Below, one piece after another: positions 1 through 6,628 of a stretch of DNA of 7,130 nucleotides. The stretch comes from Planctomycetota bacterium (GTDB lineage: Bacteria; Planctomycetota; UBA8742; SKZP01; JAIOTL01). The stretch is taken from assembly GCA_021106775.1 (NCBI GenBank), contig JAIOTL010000253.1, forward strand, positions 1 through 7,130, in the 5' to 3' direction. The notes below the pieces were generated by a model. That model did not search any database. It was not told the origin of the DNA and saw only the letters and a program-made list of their open reading frames with translations. Made by a program: the position numbers and the translations under genes. Position 1 is the stretch's first letter. Each line of letters begins with the position of its first letter.

Positions 1-561
1 GCCTGCTCCGAGTTATGCCCCACAGATACTCTGCCGATGATTCCTAATAAAATGGGTGAATTAAATCATTACAAAAGTAAAAAACTAACTTTTGTTGAAA
101 GCAGGCTCGATATCGGGCAAGAACAGGCGGTACCATTGATTGCGCAGACAATAGAATATGTCGATAAGCATTTCAATGATGAATATATAAAATTGTATGA
201 TTCTCCACCAGGCACGTCATGCCCGGTGATTGAGTCGATTAAAGATGTAGATTTTGTGATTCTTGTTACCGAGCCGACGCCTTTCGGACTGCATGATTTG
301 AAGCTGGCGGTTGATGTAACGAAAGTGTTGGGGAAGAGGTTTGGCGTGGTCGTTAACCGTTTTGGGATTGGCAATGACGATGTGCTGAGATACTGTAAGG
401 ATGAGAATATTCCGATTTTGGCGAAGATTCCCAACGAGCGAAAAATTGCGGAATTATATTCGCATGGAAGCTTGATTTATCTTGAGGTTGCAGAAGTTAG
501 ACAGCAGCTTGAATTAATTGAGAAATTTATTCTGGATTTGAAAAGCGAAGGCGATAAATGA
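1..561 (+). CDS. MinD-superfamily P-loop ATPase with inserted ferredoxin domain, 5'-truncated (C-terminal 186 residues)
   Basis: The frame is open from base 1 to the TGA at 559-561, so the gene begins outside the window. The first ATG at 37 is internal. The fragment opens with the end of a 4Fe-4S ferredoxin motif (CSELCP, residues 2-7). It continues with the Walker-B/switch region DSPPGTSCP and the segment VILVTEPTPFGLHDL, which is nearly the same in the next gene, and a VVNR motif. The Walker A loop and the first part of the ferredoxin insert, roughly 100 residues, are missing by truncation. The family (COG1149-type) couples a MinD/Mrp-like ATPase to two 4Fe-4S clusters. Its biochemical role is not established, and iron-sulfur or metallocofactor assembly is inferred from relatives and from the NifX-like gene downstream. 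Its stop overlaps the next start (ATGA). This is a paralogue of the next gene, not a split copy: here the post-ferredoxin segment reads GQEQAVPLI, against GAENSGKLV there. Confidence 0.9.
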   Translation, partial: ACSELCPTDTLPMIPNKMGELNHYKSKKLTFVESRLDIGQEQAVPLIAQTIEYVDKHFNDEYIKLYDSPPGTSCPVIESIKDVDFVILVTEPTPFGLHDLKLAVDVTKVLGKRFGVVVNRFGIGNDDVLRYCKDENIPILAKIPNERKIAELYSHGSLIYLEVAEVRQQLELIEKFILDLKSEGDK

Positions 562-1436
562 AAGAAATTGTTATAATCTCAGGCAAAGGTGGCACCGGGA
601 AAACTTCTATCACAGCATCGTTTGCGTTTTTAGGTGCTGATACAATTGTTGCTGCAGATTGCGACGTAGATGCCGCCGATATGCACTTACTTTTGCAACC
701 TGATTTCGCAAAGTTGGAAGATTTTTACAGCGGTGTGAAAGCTATCATTAATCAGGATGAATGCATCGGATGCGATAGATGTGCGGAGGTCTGTAGGTTC
801 AAGGCGATTGAGATTACCGACGGAAAATATTCTGTCATACAATTGAATTGCGAAGGCTGTGGATATTGCGCGAGAGTTTGCCCGACAAAAGCTATTGTTA
901 TGGAAGAACAGAACGTTGGAAAATGGTACGTTTCAACGACAAAAGCCGGCAATTCGATGGTGCATGCCAGACTTGGAATCGGAGCGGAAAACTCCGGTAA
1001 ACTCGTCGCGAAAGTAAAAAATGAAGCAAAAAGTATTGCAGAGTTAGAAAGAATAGAATTTGTGCTGGTGGACGGTTCTCCAGGCATAGGATGTCCGGTT
1101 GTTTCCTCGCTTTCAGGCGCAAATTTTGTCATCCTCGTTACAGAGCCGACGGTTTCAGGGATTCATGACCTTAAACGTATTTACATACTGGTGAAAAAGT
1201 TTAACATTGATGCAGGATGTATAATTAATAAATATGATCTAAATCCAGAGATTACTCGGGAAATCGAGGAATTTCTCAACACTGAAAACATCGAATTAAT
1301 TTCGAAACTGCCGTATGATGAAACGTTCACCAAGGCAATGACGGTAGGTCAAACTATCGTTGAATATGACAACAGTGAACTAAAAAAGATTCTGTCAGAA
1401 AGTTGGAATAAAATTAAAAATATTGTTCAAAATTAG
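558..1436 (+). CDS. MinD-superfamily P-loop ATPase with inserted ferredoxin domain (complete)
   Basis: This 292-residue protein is the usual length for the family. Residues 9-16 are the deviant Walker A loop GKGGTGKT with the signature lysine of MinD/Mrp/ParA ATPases. DCDVDAAD (34-41) is the switch I region, and VDGSPGIGCP (171-180) is Walker B/switch II. The insert at about 65-115 carries two 4Fe-4S motifs: Cys69, 72, 75, 79 and Cys98, 101, 104, 108. The first motif ends in CR instead of the usual CP. The protein is probably a cytosolic, dimerising, nucleotide-dependent iron-sulfur protein. Its substrate is unknown. The start is set by AAGG at 548-551 and by the 4-base overlap with the upstream paralogue, which implies translational coupling. 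Paired paralogues of this kind next to a small NifX-like protein suggest a heteromeric complex. That last point is inference. Confidence 0.93.
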   Translation: MKEIVIISGKGGTGKTSITASFAFLGADTIVAADCDVDAADMHLLLQPDFAKLEDFYSGVKAIINQDECIGCDRCAEVCRFKAIEITDGKYSVIQLNCEGCGYCARVCPTKAIVMEEQNVGKWYVSTTKAGNSMVHARLGIGAENSGKLVAKVKNEAKSIAELERIEFVLVDGSPGIGCPVVSSLSGANFVILVTEPTVSGIHDLKRIYILVKKFNIDAGCIINKYDLNPEITREIEEFLNTENIELISKLPYDETFTKAMTVGQTIVEYDNSELKKILSESWNKIKNIVQN

Positions 1437-1440
1437 GAGG
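1435..1440 (+). promoter_or_regulatory. Strong Shine-Dalgarno (AGGAGG) overlapping the preceding stop codon
   Basis: AGGAGG sits 5 bases before the ATG at 1446 and shares two bases with the TAG stop at 1434-1436. It is the strongest ribosome-binding site in the window. The small NifX-like protein may therefore be made in excess over the two ATPases encoded upstream. Confidence 0.85.
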
Positions 1441-1445
1441 AATTA

Positions 1446-1784
1446 ATGAGAATTGCATTTACCGCAAAAGGTGACAGCTGGGACTCAATGATTGACGAAC
1501 GCTTCGGCAGAACCAAAGTTTTGTTGGTTTATGATGATGAAAAGGATGAGTTAGAGCATTTTGATAACAGCGCAATCGATAGTGTCGCCCACGGTGCAGG
1601 GCCTCAAACCTCGCAAAAATTACTCGAATTGAAGCCAGATGTTTTGATTACCGGCAATGGTCCGGGCGGGAATGCAGCATCGGTGTTGGCGAATGCGAAC
1701 ATTAAGATATTTGTCAAAGCAGACCAGATGACTGTTAAGGAAGCGTATGATGCCTACAAAAACGGAACCCTAAAATCATTTTAA
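1446..1784 (+). CDS. NifX/NafY-like dinitrogenase iron-molybdenum cofactor-binding domain protein
   Basis: This 112-residue protein consists of a single Nitro_FeMo-Co domain (RNase H-like fold). The N-terminus MRIAFTAKG, the segment ERFGRTKVLLVYD (18-30), the HGAGPQTSQKLLE motif (49-61), DVLITGNGPGGNA (65-77) and the final strand plus helix (IKIFVKADQMTVKEAYDAY) follow the family order. Members bind FeMo-co, NifB-co or other iron-sulfur clusters. Stand-alone copies are common in anaerobes that lack nitrogenase, where their role is not settled. It follows the two ferredoxin-MinD ATPases with a 9-base gap and ends the operon. The next gene converges from the other strand after 22 bases, and I see no terminator hairpin in that gap. 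It is better not to name it nifX, because no nitrogenase genes are visible. Confidence 0.9.
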   Translation: MRIAFTAKGDSWDSMIDERFGRTKVLLVYDDEKDELEHFDNSAIDSVAHGAGPQTSQKLLELKPDVLITGNGPGGNAASVLANANIKIFVKADQMTVKEAYDAYKNGTLKSF

Positions 1785-1806
1785 ATTACATATTCGATTA
1801 CGCTGG

Positions 1807-2232
1807 TTATTTGAGTTTGAATTTGAACTTGCTGTGCGATAGAGTTTTGCCCTTTTCCTTGACATGCACGTCGATGTTCGAGTATCCATCGTTTTTCTCA
1901 TCATTTACCACGACTTCCGCAAACACATCGTCGCCAGACTTCTCATCCGCAACGCTCACCGCCGCTTTCTGTCCGTCAAAAAACGTAATTCGCGGCGCGG
2001 AGATGGTTATTTCTGTTGTTTCATCGCCGTCGTAGGTAATTTCCTTGATGACAACATCGCAGCGGTACAAATCACGGTCGATTTCTTCGGTCATGTTTTT
2101 CTTCATTTCAGCGATTTCGTCCAGAGTTAACGGATGAATCTGCGCTTCCAGCATATAACCCTTCGAAACCGATGAACAACCCAATGCAAACATTGCAGCC
2201 GTTAGAATCAACATCAGCATAATTTTTTTCAT
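1807..2232 (-). CDS. Small predicted lipoprotein of unknown function
   Basis: The product is 141 residues long with start MKKIMLM. I preferred this start to an in-frame ATG at 2247 because GAGG lies 5 bases before it, and because it puts the lysines directly before the hydrophobic core. The sequence FALGC gives a lipobox with the lipidated Cys at residue 19, so the mature protein should be anchored in a membrane facing the periplasm. The mature part has a short helical stretch (about 36-55), then mostly beta-strand-like alternating sequence. ISAPRITFFDGQKAAVSV (77-94) resembles the strand-turn-strand seen in secretin-type proteins (a 'SAPR.T..DGQ.A.V.V' pattern). This is only a local resemblance; the protein is far too small to be a secretin and has no pore domain. 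It is probably transcribed alone, as 279 bases of repeat-rich DNA separate it from the next gene upstream. Confidence 0.8.
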   Translation of the reverse strand: MKKIMLMLILTAAMFALGCSSVSKGYMLEAQIHPLTLDEIAEMKKNMTEEIDRDLYRCDVVIKEITYDGDETTEITISAPRITFFDGQKAAVSVADEKSGDDVFAEVVVNDEKNDGYSNIDVHVKEKGKTLSHSKFKFKLK

Positions 2233-2237
2233 ATCAA

Positions 2238-2241
2238 CCTC
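2238..2241 (-). promoter_or_regulatory. Ribosome-binding site fixing the start of the small lipoprotein
   Basis: On the minus strand GAGG precedes the ATG at 2232 by 5 bases. The longer reading from 2247 has no purine-rich site upstream and would add MNEVD before the signal peptide. Confidence 0.7.
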
Positions 2242-2247
2242 ATTCAA

Positions 2248-2526
2248 GTTTGAATTGATTTTACTCTTTTACATTCAGTAAAAACAAATTTTTCGGATTC
2301 AAAAGAAATAAAATATATGCAAAAATTCTTAATTTCGTGTATTTTCGTGTTTTTCGTGGTAAAAAATCTTAAGAAGTTAGTTTAATTAGATTCAATACTG
2401 ACTTTTTCGCTCATTCCTACGGAATATCGCGGCTTCTCGAAGAAAACTATTTCTTCTCGATGTCGTGGAAAAAAATCTTAATTCTTCGTGGTTCAAAAGT
2501 AAACGGTTTAATCGGATTTGCACGGT
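2248..2526. repeat. Repeat-rich intergenic region with TTTCGTG decamers and a duplicated 19-mer
   Basis: I see no gene here. Three near-identical decamers lie in tandem at 2331-2360: AATTTCGTGT, ATTTTCGTGT and TTTTCGTGGT. The last runs into TCGTGGTAAAAAATCTTAA (2354-2372), which recurs with one mismatch at 2463-2481 and is followed there by TTCTTCGTGGTTCAAAA. Between them are a short hairpin (ATTCC-TAC-GGAAT, 2413-2425) and two copies of CTTCTCGA (2432-2439 and 2453-2460). At the gene boundary CGGTTTAATCG (2504-2514) is echoed by CGGTTTAGTCG (2523-2533), which covers the stop codon of the parvulin gene. The pattern looks like accumulated small dispersed repeats, not a coding remnant. Confidence 0.6.
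2258..2287 (-). promoter_or_regulatory. Possible promoter with overlapping inverted repeat, upstream of the small lipoprotein
   Basis: On the minus strand TTGTTT (2287-2282) and TAAAAT (2263-2258) are 18 bases apart, giving a weak -35 and a fair -10 about 25 bases before the start codon. The inverted repeat TTTTACT/AGTAAAA (2259-2265 and 2277-2283, 11-base spacer) overlaps both elements and could be an operator. Chance matches are easy in DNA this AT-rich. Confidence 0.3.
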
Positions 2527-4611
2527 TTAGTCGCTTAGGGGTGAATCTTCTTCGTCCTTTGGAACCTCAGGCGTAAACTCGGTTATATCCGGGATGAACG
2601 TTTTAATTTTGTAGCGTTTCGTGCCGATGATGTATTTCACCCACCGATACATGTCCGAGGTCGTGATGCGCTTGCCCGGCACGTTCCCGCGACTCGCAAG
2701 CTCTTTCTCGATGTTCCCCTGCAAATCCGCAAAAGAAGCATCAACACGGGCGGGAATTTTTTCCGTAACGTACAGAATATGCCAGCCGTGGTCAGTTTTC
2801 ACCGGCTTCGAAATACGCCCGACCTTCAGAGCAAACGCAGCATCCTCAAACTCACTGCTGAAAGTTCCATGCGGCACAAGCCCAATCAATCCTCCGCGCA
2901 CCCTACTTTTTTTATGCCTCGACAGTTTCCGTGCCACGCTCTCGAAAGTCCCCACTTTCTTAGCGCGCACCCGGATAATTTCCGCTCGAACGTTAATCGC
3001 TTCCTTCTCGTTGAGGCAAAGAATGTGATAGAGCTTGATTCGGTCGACATGGTAATCCTGCAGCATAATTAGCCGCTCGATTTGCATAGCCTCCACGGTT
3101 AGCCGACGTATAACTTTCGTAAAATCCGCTTCGCTTCTGTATCCTAGCTTGTACCAGAGTTTGCTGCGGTTCTTTGCATCATCGTCAGAGTATTCCACGA
3201 TAATCTTTTTATGCGAGTCAGTTTGTTTTTCGAGATATTTCATCACGTTCGACAATGCTTCATCGACTTTTTCATCCTTGAATTTAATGTTCTCGTGGTC
3301 TGCTTCTCGTTTTGCCAATTGAAAAATCAGTATTTCGGAGACGATCTGTCTTGCCCATTCCGGCTTGCTTTCAAAGGTATGCACGAAAAACTCACCCGCA
3401 GAAATCTTGATATCGTTGACATGCCCGATACTCGGCAGTCGGTCGAGATGTGCAGGGTAGTAAAGCTTTAACTCGCAACGTTTCTGCCGCATCATGTTCT
3501 CAAGCCAGTCAAAGCTGTCCTGGTTGGTGATGCGCAGTCCGGGAATATGTTCCTTGTACACGCGCTTAAGTTCCGCTTCGATTTCCGCCCGAAGCTCTGC
3601 GTATGTCGCATCTTTCTTGCCTTTTATCACCTTATCAATGCGGATTATCTGGTATCCGAAAACCGTCTGGATGGGGTTGCTGATGTCGCCTGCTTTATGA
3701 GCAAACAGAAATTCCTCGATTTTAGGCAATCCTGTGGTTCCCTGCAGAATCATCCCGACTTTGCCGTTATTCTTGAGAGTGCGATGGTCCTTGCTGTAAT
3801 TCCGCACCGCTTTCTCCCAAGTTATCTTGCCTTGCTTGATTTTTTCGGCGATGCCTTTTGCACGTCCAAGGGGGTCGGGATTTAGTGAATCTTTTTTGTC
3901 CGAAAGCACGATATGAGAATATTCCGCCTTGTTCGTACGGAAATAAAGCAGGAAAATCAGGTGTTCCAGAAGCAGCATGCGCTCGGTGTACTTGCGCCAA
4001 CGTTTCCGGTACGCTTTTTCAGTCTCAAAACCCTGTTCTTTCCAGACCTGCTTGAAACTTTTACCTTCTTTTTGCGCCCGTGTTGTAAGCAGATTAAATA
4101 TTCGAGAGTTCGCGTCCTTGACATATTTCTCGCTGAACTCTAAGCCTTCCCAATCAGCCTCAATCTCCGCCACCTTCGCCACAAAAATCTCCTTCACAAA
4201 CACCTCAAACCACTCGCGATGCCGTTGATACATCCTGTCTGTAAACTCAACTGCGCGAACAATTTCGCCGTTTATCTTCGCAATCACCGGATTCGCATCC
4301 GCATTTTCATTATTTGTTTCATCCGCTTGGTAGAACTCGGTCATACCGGGCAAAGGCGGGAATTCATAATAATTCGCAGGATTAAACGGCATTGAATTCC
4401 GGTCGTTCATCATCGAGAAAAGGACATCATCGTCCGAATAATCTCTGCTCTCAAGAATATCAATATACTCATTTGAATTTCTCAACTCATTGTCAGCATT
4501 ATTGTTTGCAGTTGGGTTGAAAGGTTTGATGTTGTCAACAGTAATTGCAGGCGCACTCGTACACGCCAGAAACGACAGCACAAACATGATAAACGCGATT
4601 CTCGCAAGCAT
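2527..4611 (-). CDS. Tandem-parvulin peptidyl-prolyl isomerase lipoprotein (SurA/PrsA-like, two SurA_N-rotamase units)
   Basis: The 694-residue product starts with a signal peptide and a likely lipobox SFLAC (Cys17). A low-complexity Asn/Asp-rich linker runs to about residue 110. Two homologous units follow. Unit A (about 112-396) has a charged helical chaperone-like region, a rotamase domain at about 230-330 and a tail from PGLRIT. Unit B (about 398-677) repeats that order, with its rotamase domain at about 526-620 and a tail from PGKRIT. Unit B is a textbook parvulin: YHIL (His529), GGLIGLVPHG, FEDAAFALKVGRISKPVKT and HGWHIL (His611). Unit A keeps His233 but has GYQ (Gln321) where unit B has GWH, and lacks the GG.IG turn, so it may be a chaperone or substrate-binding domain with reduced isomerase activity. 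The C-terminus is acidic. Its likely job is periplasmic or outer-membrane protein folding. AAAGGA (4624-4619) lies 7 bases before the start. It is transcribed divergently from the predicted metallopeptidase. Confidence 0.88.
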   Translation of the reverse strand: MLARIAFIMFVLSFLACTSAPAITVDNIKPFNPTANNNADNELRNSNEYIDILESRDYSDDDVLFSMMNDRNSMPFNPANYYEFPPLPGMTEFYQADETNNENADANPVIAKINGEIVRAVEFTDRMYQRHREWFEVFVKEIFVAKVAEIEADWEGLEFSEKYVKDANSRIFNLLTTRAQKEGKSFKQVWKEQGFETEKAYRKRWRKYTERMLLLEHLIFLLYFRTNKAEYSHIVLSDKKDSLNPDPLGRAKGIAEKIKQGKITWEKAVRNYSKDHRTLKNNGKVGMILQGTTGLPKIEEFLFAHKAGDISNPIQTVFGYQIIRIDKVIKGKKDATYAELRAEIEAELKRVYKEHIPGLRITNQDSFDWLENMMRQKRCELKLYYPAHLDRLPSIGHVNDIKISAGEFFVHTFESKPEWARQIVSEILIFQLAKREADHENIKFKDEKVDEALSNVMKYLEKQTDSHKKIIVEYSDDDAKNRSKLWYKLGYRSEADFTKVIRRLTVEAMQIERLIMLQDYHVDRIKLYHILCLNEKEAINVRAEIIRVRAKKVGTFESVARKLSRHKKSRVRGGLIGLVPHGTFSSEFEDAAFALKVGRISKPVKTDHGWHILYVTEKIPARVDASFADLQGNIEKELASRGNVPGKRITTSDMYRWVKYIIGTKRYKIKTFIPDITEFTPEVPKDEEDSPLSD

Positions 4612-4768
4612 AATTAAATCCTTTGCAAATTTTTATTGATGTTTCGGTTGTTATTTTGAATATAATTGGTTTCTTTGCAGATGTTATATTAAGTCAACAT
4701 AATACGAATTGTAACGTATTGATATTCATAACATCAGAATTTTTTTAGTTTATATTTACGGAGTTGAA
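4612..4768. promoter_or_regulatory. Divergent intergenic region between the parvulin and metallopeptidase genes
   Basis: This 157-base, AT-rich spacer must carry the promoters of both flanking genes. On the plus strand there is an exact TATAAT at 4661-4666 with TTGATG at 4636-4641 (19-base spacing). It is a possible promoter for the peptidase gene and would leave an untranslated leader of about 95 bases. I could not find a convincing -35/-10 pair for the minus-strand gene. Ribosome-binding sites lie at both ends: GGAG at 4760-4763 on the plus strand and AAAGGA at 4624-4619 on the minus strand. Confidence 0.4.
4680..4735. repeat. Two-layer inverted repeat in the divergent spacer
   Basis: GATGTTAT (4680-4687) and ATAACATC (4728-4735) are exact reverse complements. 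Inside them lie AATACG (4701-4706) and CGTATT (4715-4720), also exact, with an 8-base spacer. The centres differ by 3 bases, so the two do not form one extended perfect stem. The element could be a pair of regulator half-sites or a leader hairpin of the peptidase transcript. Confidence 0.45.
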
Positions 4769-6628
4769 ATGCACAATTTTATGAAACTTTTTGTTCTCGT
4801 TATCGCTGTATTGCTTCTTACAAACGTTCTTACAGGTGATATGACCGACGAGGAGTTTGAAGCACAAAAGAAAAACATGATTAAACTTGCCGATGAATTG
4901 ACGCCTATCGCCGAGAATCTTCGCGGTAAAAAATTCAAATTCCCTATCGAAAAAGGCGTTTACACCCGCAATATGATTGCCGACTATCTTATCGGGTCGT
5001 TCGAAGATGAGCAGTTGGAGGAGATTCAAAAATTTACACAGATTCTGTGGAAACTCGGTATATGCAAGAAGGATGCGGATATTGCCAAGGCGTTTAAGCA
5101 GCTTTACGTCGAGAATGTCGGCGGTTTCTACGACCCGCGGATGCAAGAGCTGAACATTGTGAAAACTTCCAGCAAACCTACACAATTCGACAAAATCGCC
5201 ATGGTGCATGAGTTGACCCACGCTATCGACGACCAATACTACGACTTGCTCAACGGTGTTGACCGCGAAAATCTAGATACAGACCAACAACTTGCGTATA
5301 TGGCGGTAATCGAGGGTACAACGGGATGTGTGCAGTGGGATTACACCCTCAACAGACCTTCGTACAACATTCCGATGATTAAGAGTATGATTATTCGTAT
5401 GCCAAATGGAAGCGAGCTTGGAGCGGTTGGCAGGAAAGTGCCGGAATTACTGTCTCGGCAGATTCTCTGGCCCTATACGATGGGATTGAATCTGGCGTTT
5501 GAGGCGCGGAATAGGGCGAATGGTTCGTTTGAATTGTTGGATAAAATGTTCGACGACCTGCCGGCATCAACGGAGCAGGTGTTACACCCCGAAAAATATT
5601 TCGATGAACCGAGAGATAATCCCGTTGTCATCAGTTTTGACGAAGATTTCGAGAAATTATGGGGTGATGGCTGGGAGAAGATTGACGACGACTGCATGGG
5701 CGAGTTCCAGATTTGGGCGTATTTTCTTGAGATTTTGAAGGGAACCAAGAATATTAAAACGCTTGCGAAGGAGGCGGCAGCGGGATGGGACGGCGACAGG
5801 ATGTTTTTTGTCAGAAACGAGAAACTCGATAAGCTTTCGTTCGTCTGGCGTTTGGAATTCGACACACCCAAGGACGCAGACGAGTTTAAAGCGTTGTATA
5901 AAAAAGTACTTGCGAAAAAATACAAGGATGCTGAAGAAAAAGAATACGAAACGGGCAGCATCGTTAATGAGACGTCCGTTCTGGTTTATGAGACTCTGCC
6001 GGATGTAAAAATGGCGGAAATCGTGAAAAAATCTTTGGCTGCGAAGTTGGAAAATTGGAAAAAGCCCGAAAAAGGTACTGCGCTCAGATATTCCGAGAAA
6101 TACACTCCACCAACAATTGCGGTCGAAAGCGAGAACTGGAAGGACGGCGTTTACAAGGAAGACTGGATCGAGATGAAGCTACCGCGCGCCGGTTTCAAGG
6201 TTGTTTATGACCAGGATTTCACCATGTTCATGGCACCCGAAGCTGATTCTTCCGAGTTCGTCGTGGCAAGGATGCTGCCGTTTAAGCGTGCAAAATTCGA
6301 CAAAGTCGGCAAAAGCATCATCCGCAGCCGTATTAACAAGGGTTTGACAGGCATCAAGCTGCTTGAGGAGTCGGAAACCAGAAAAAGCGGGTATTGCTGG
6401 CATTATGCGATTGTGGGCGAGGATAAGAACGGGATTCAGCGCGTTTCAATGACGGTAATCTTCGAGGACAGTGCGCGCAAAAAGCTTTTCCAGATAACGG
6501 TGCACGGGAAGCTAACAAAAATGGGCGTTGTAAGCGCAGACCTGAATTATATTGTTGATGCTTTCAGGACTACACCTGCAAAGAAGAAGCTGCAGACCAT
6601 GCCGAAAGGTGCTGAGACCGATGATTAA
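4769..6628 (+). CDS. Predicted exported zinc metallopeptidase (HExxH...E) with C-terminal PsbP/Mog1-like domain
   Basis: The 619-residue product has GGAG 5 bases before its ATG. Residues 5-23 form a signal peptide or N-terminal anchor. There is no lipobox Cys. The catalytic motif VHELTHAIDDQ gives HELTH at 147-151 (bases 5207-5221), and Glu182 in AVIEGTTG, 31 residues on, fits a gluzincin-type third zinc ligand. Further conserved-looking blocks are LPASTEQVLHPEKYF (264-278), CMGEF (309-313) and AAGWDGDR (337-344). I recognise this set from uncharacterised HELTHA proteins of Chloroflexi, Myxococcota and related groups. From about residue 464 to 602 a separate beta-rich module starts with a 'LPRAGFKVVYD' strand and ends with IVDAFRTTP, recalling the PsbP/Mog1/DUF1795 fold; that assignment is tentative. 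Activity and substrate are unknown. It overlaps the next gene by 8 bases and is divergent from the parvulin lipoprotein gene. Confidence 0.8.
   Translation: MHNFMKLFVLVIAVLLLTNVLTGDMTDEEFEAQKKNMIKLADELTPIAENLRGKKFKFPIEKGVYTRNMIADYLIGSFEDEQLEEIQKFTQILWKLGICKKDADIAKAFKQLYVENVGGFYDPRMQELNIVKTSSKPTQFDKIAMVHELTHAIDDQYYDLLNGVDRENLDTDQQLAYMAVIEGTTGCVQWDYTLNRPSYNIPMIKSMIIRMPNGSELGAVGRKVPELLSRQILWPYTMGLNLAFEARNRANGSFELLDKMFDDLPASTEQVLHPEKYFDEPRDNPVVISFDEDFEKLWGDGWEKIDDDCMGEFQIWAYFLEILKGTKNIKTLAKEAAAGWDGDRMFFVRNEKLDKLSFVWRLEFDTPKDADEFKALYKKVLAKKYKDAEEKEYETGSIVNETSVLVYETLPDVKMAEIVKKSLAAKLENWKKPEKGTALRYSEKYTPPTIAVESENWKDGVYKEDWIEMKLPRAGFKVVYDQDFTMFMAPEADSSEFVVARMLPFKRAKFDKVGKSIIRSRINKGLTGIKLLEESETRKSGYCWHYAIVGEDKNGIQRVSMTVIFEDSARKKLFQITVHGKLTKMGVVSADLNYIVDAFRTTPAKKKLQTMPKGAETDD

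Noticed and set aside
37..39. ATG as the start of the first gene
   Set aside because: The frame is open to base 1 and encodes the CSELCP half of a ferredoxin motif upstream of this codon, so the gene is truncated by the window edge.
752..1132. 126-codon open frame on the minus strand
   Set aside because: It lies opposite the ferredoxin insert and Walker B region of the second MinD ATPase. The Ser/Thr/Pro-rich translation is a shadow.
2331..2360. CRISPR array
   Set aside because: The units are 10-base tandem near-copies without spacers, and there are no cas genes nearby.
4745..5236. 163-codon open frame on the minus strand
   Set aside because: It lies opposite the start of the peptidase gene, whose signal peptide, HELTH motif and ribosome-binding site support the plus strand. 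The minus-strand product has no recognisable domain.
5473..5961. 162-codon open frame on the minus strand
   Set aside because: It is antisense to conserved blocks of the peptidase (PASTEQVLHPEKYF, GWDGDR). The Ser/Phe-rich product is typical of a shadow frame.
6552..6620. Upstream in-frame start for the DUF6941-like gene
   Set aside because: It would place 69 bases inside the peptidase gene and add an Arg/Cys-rich leader that does not fit the family, whose proteins begin with a 'K.ISVIAC'-type strand.
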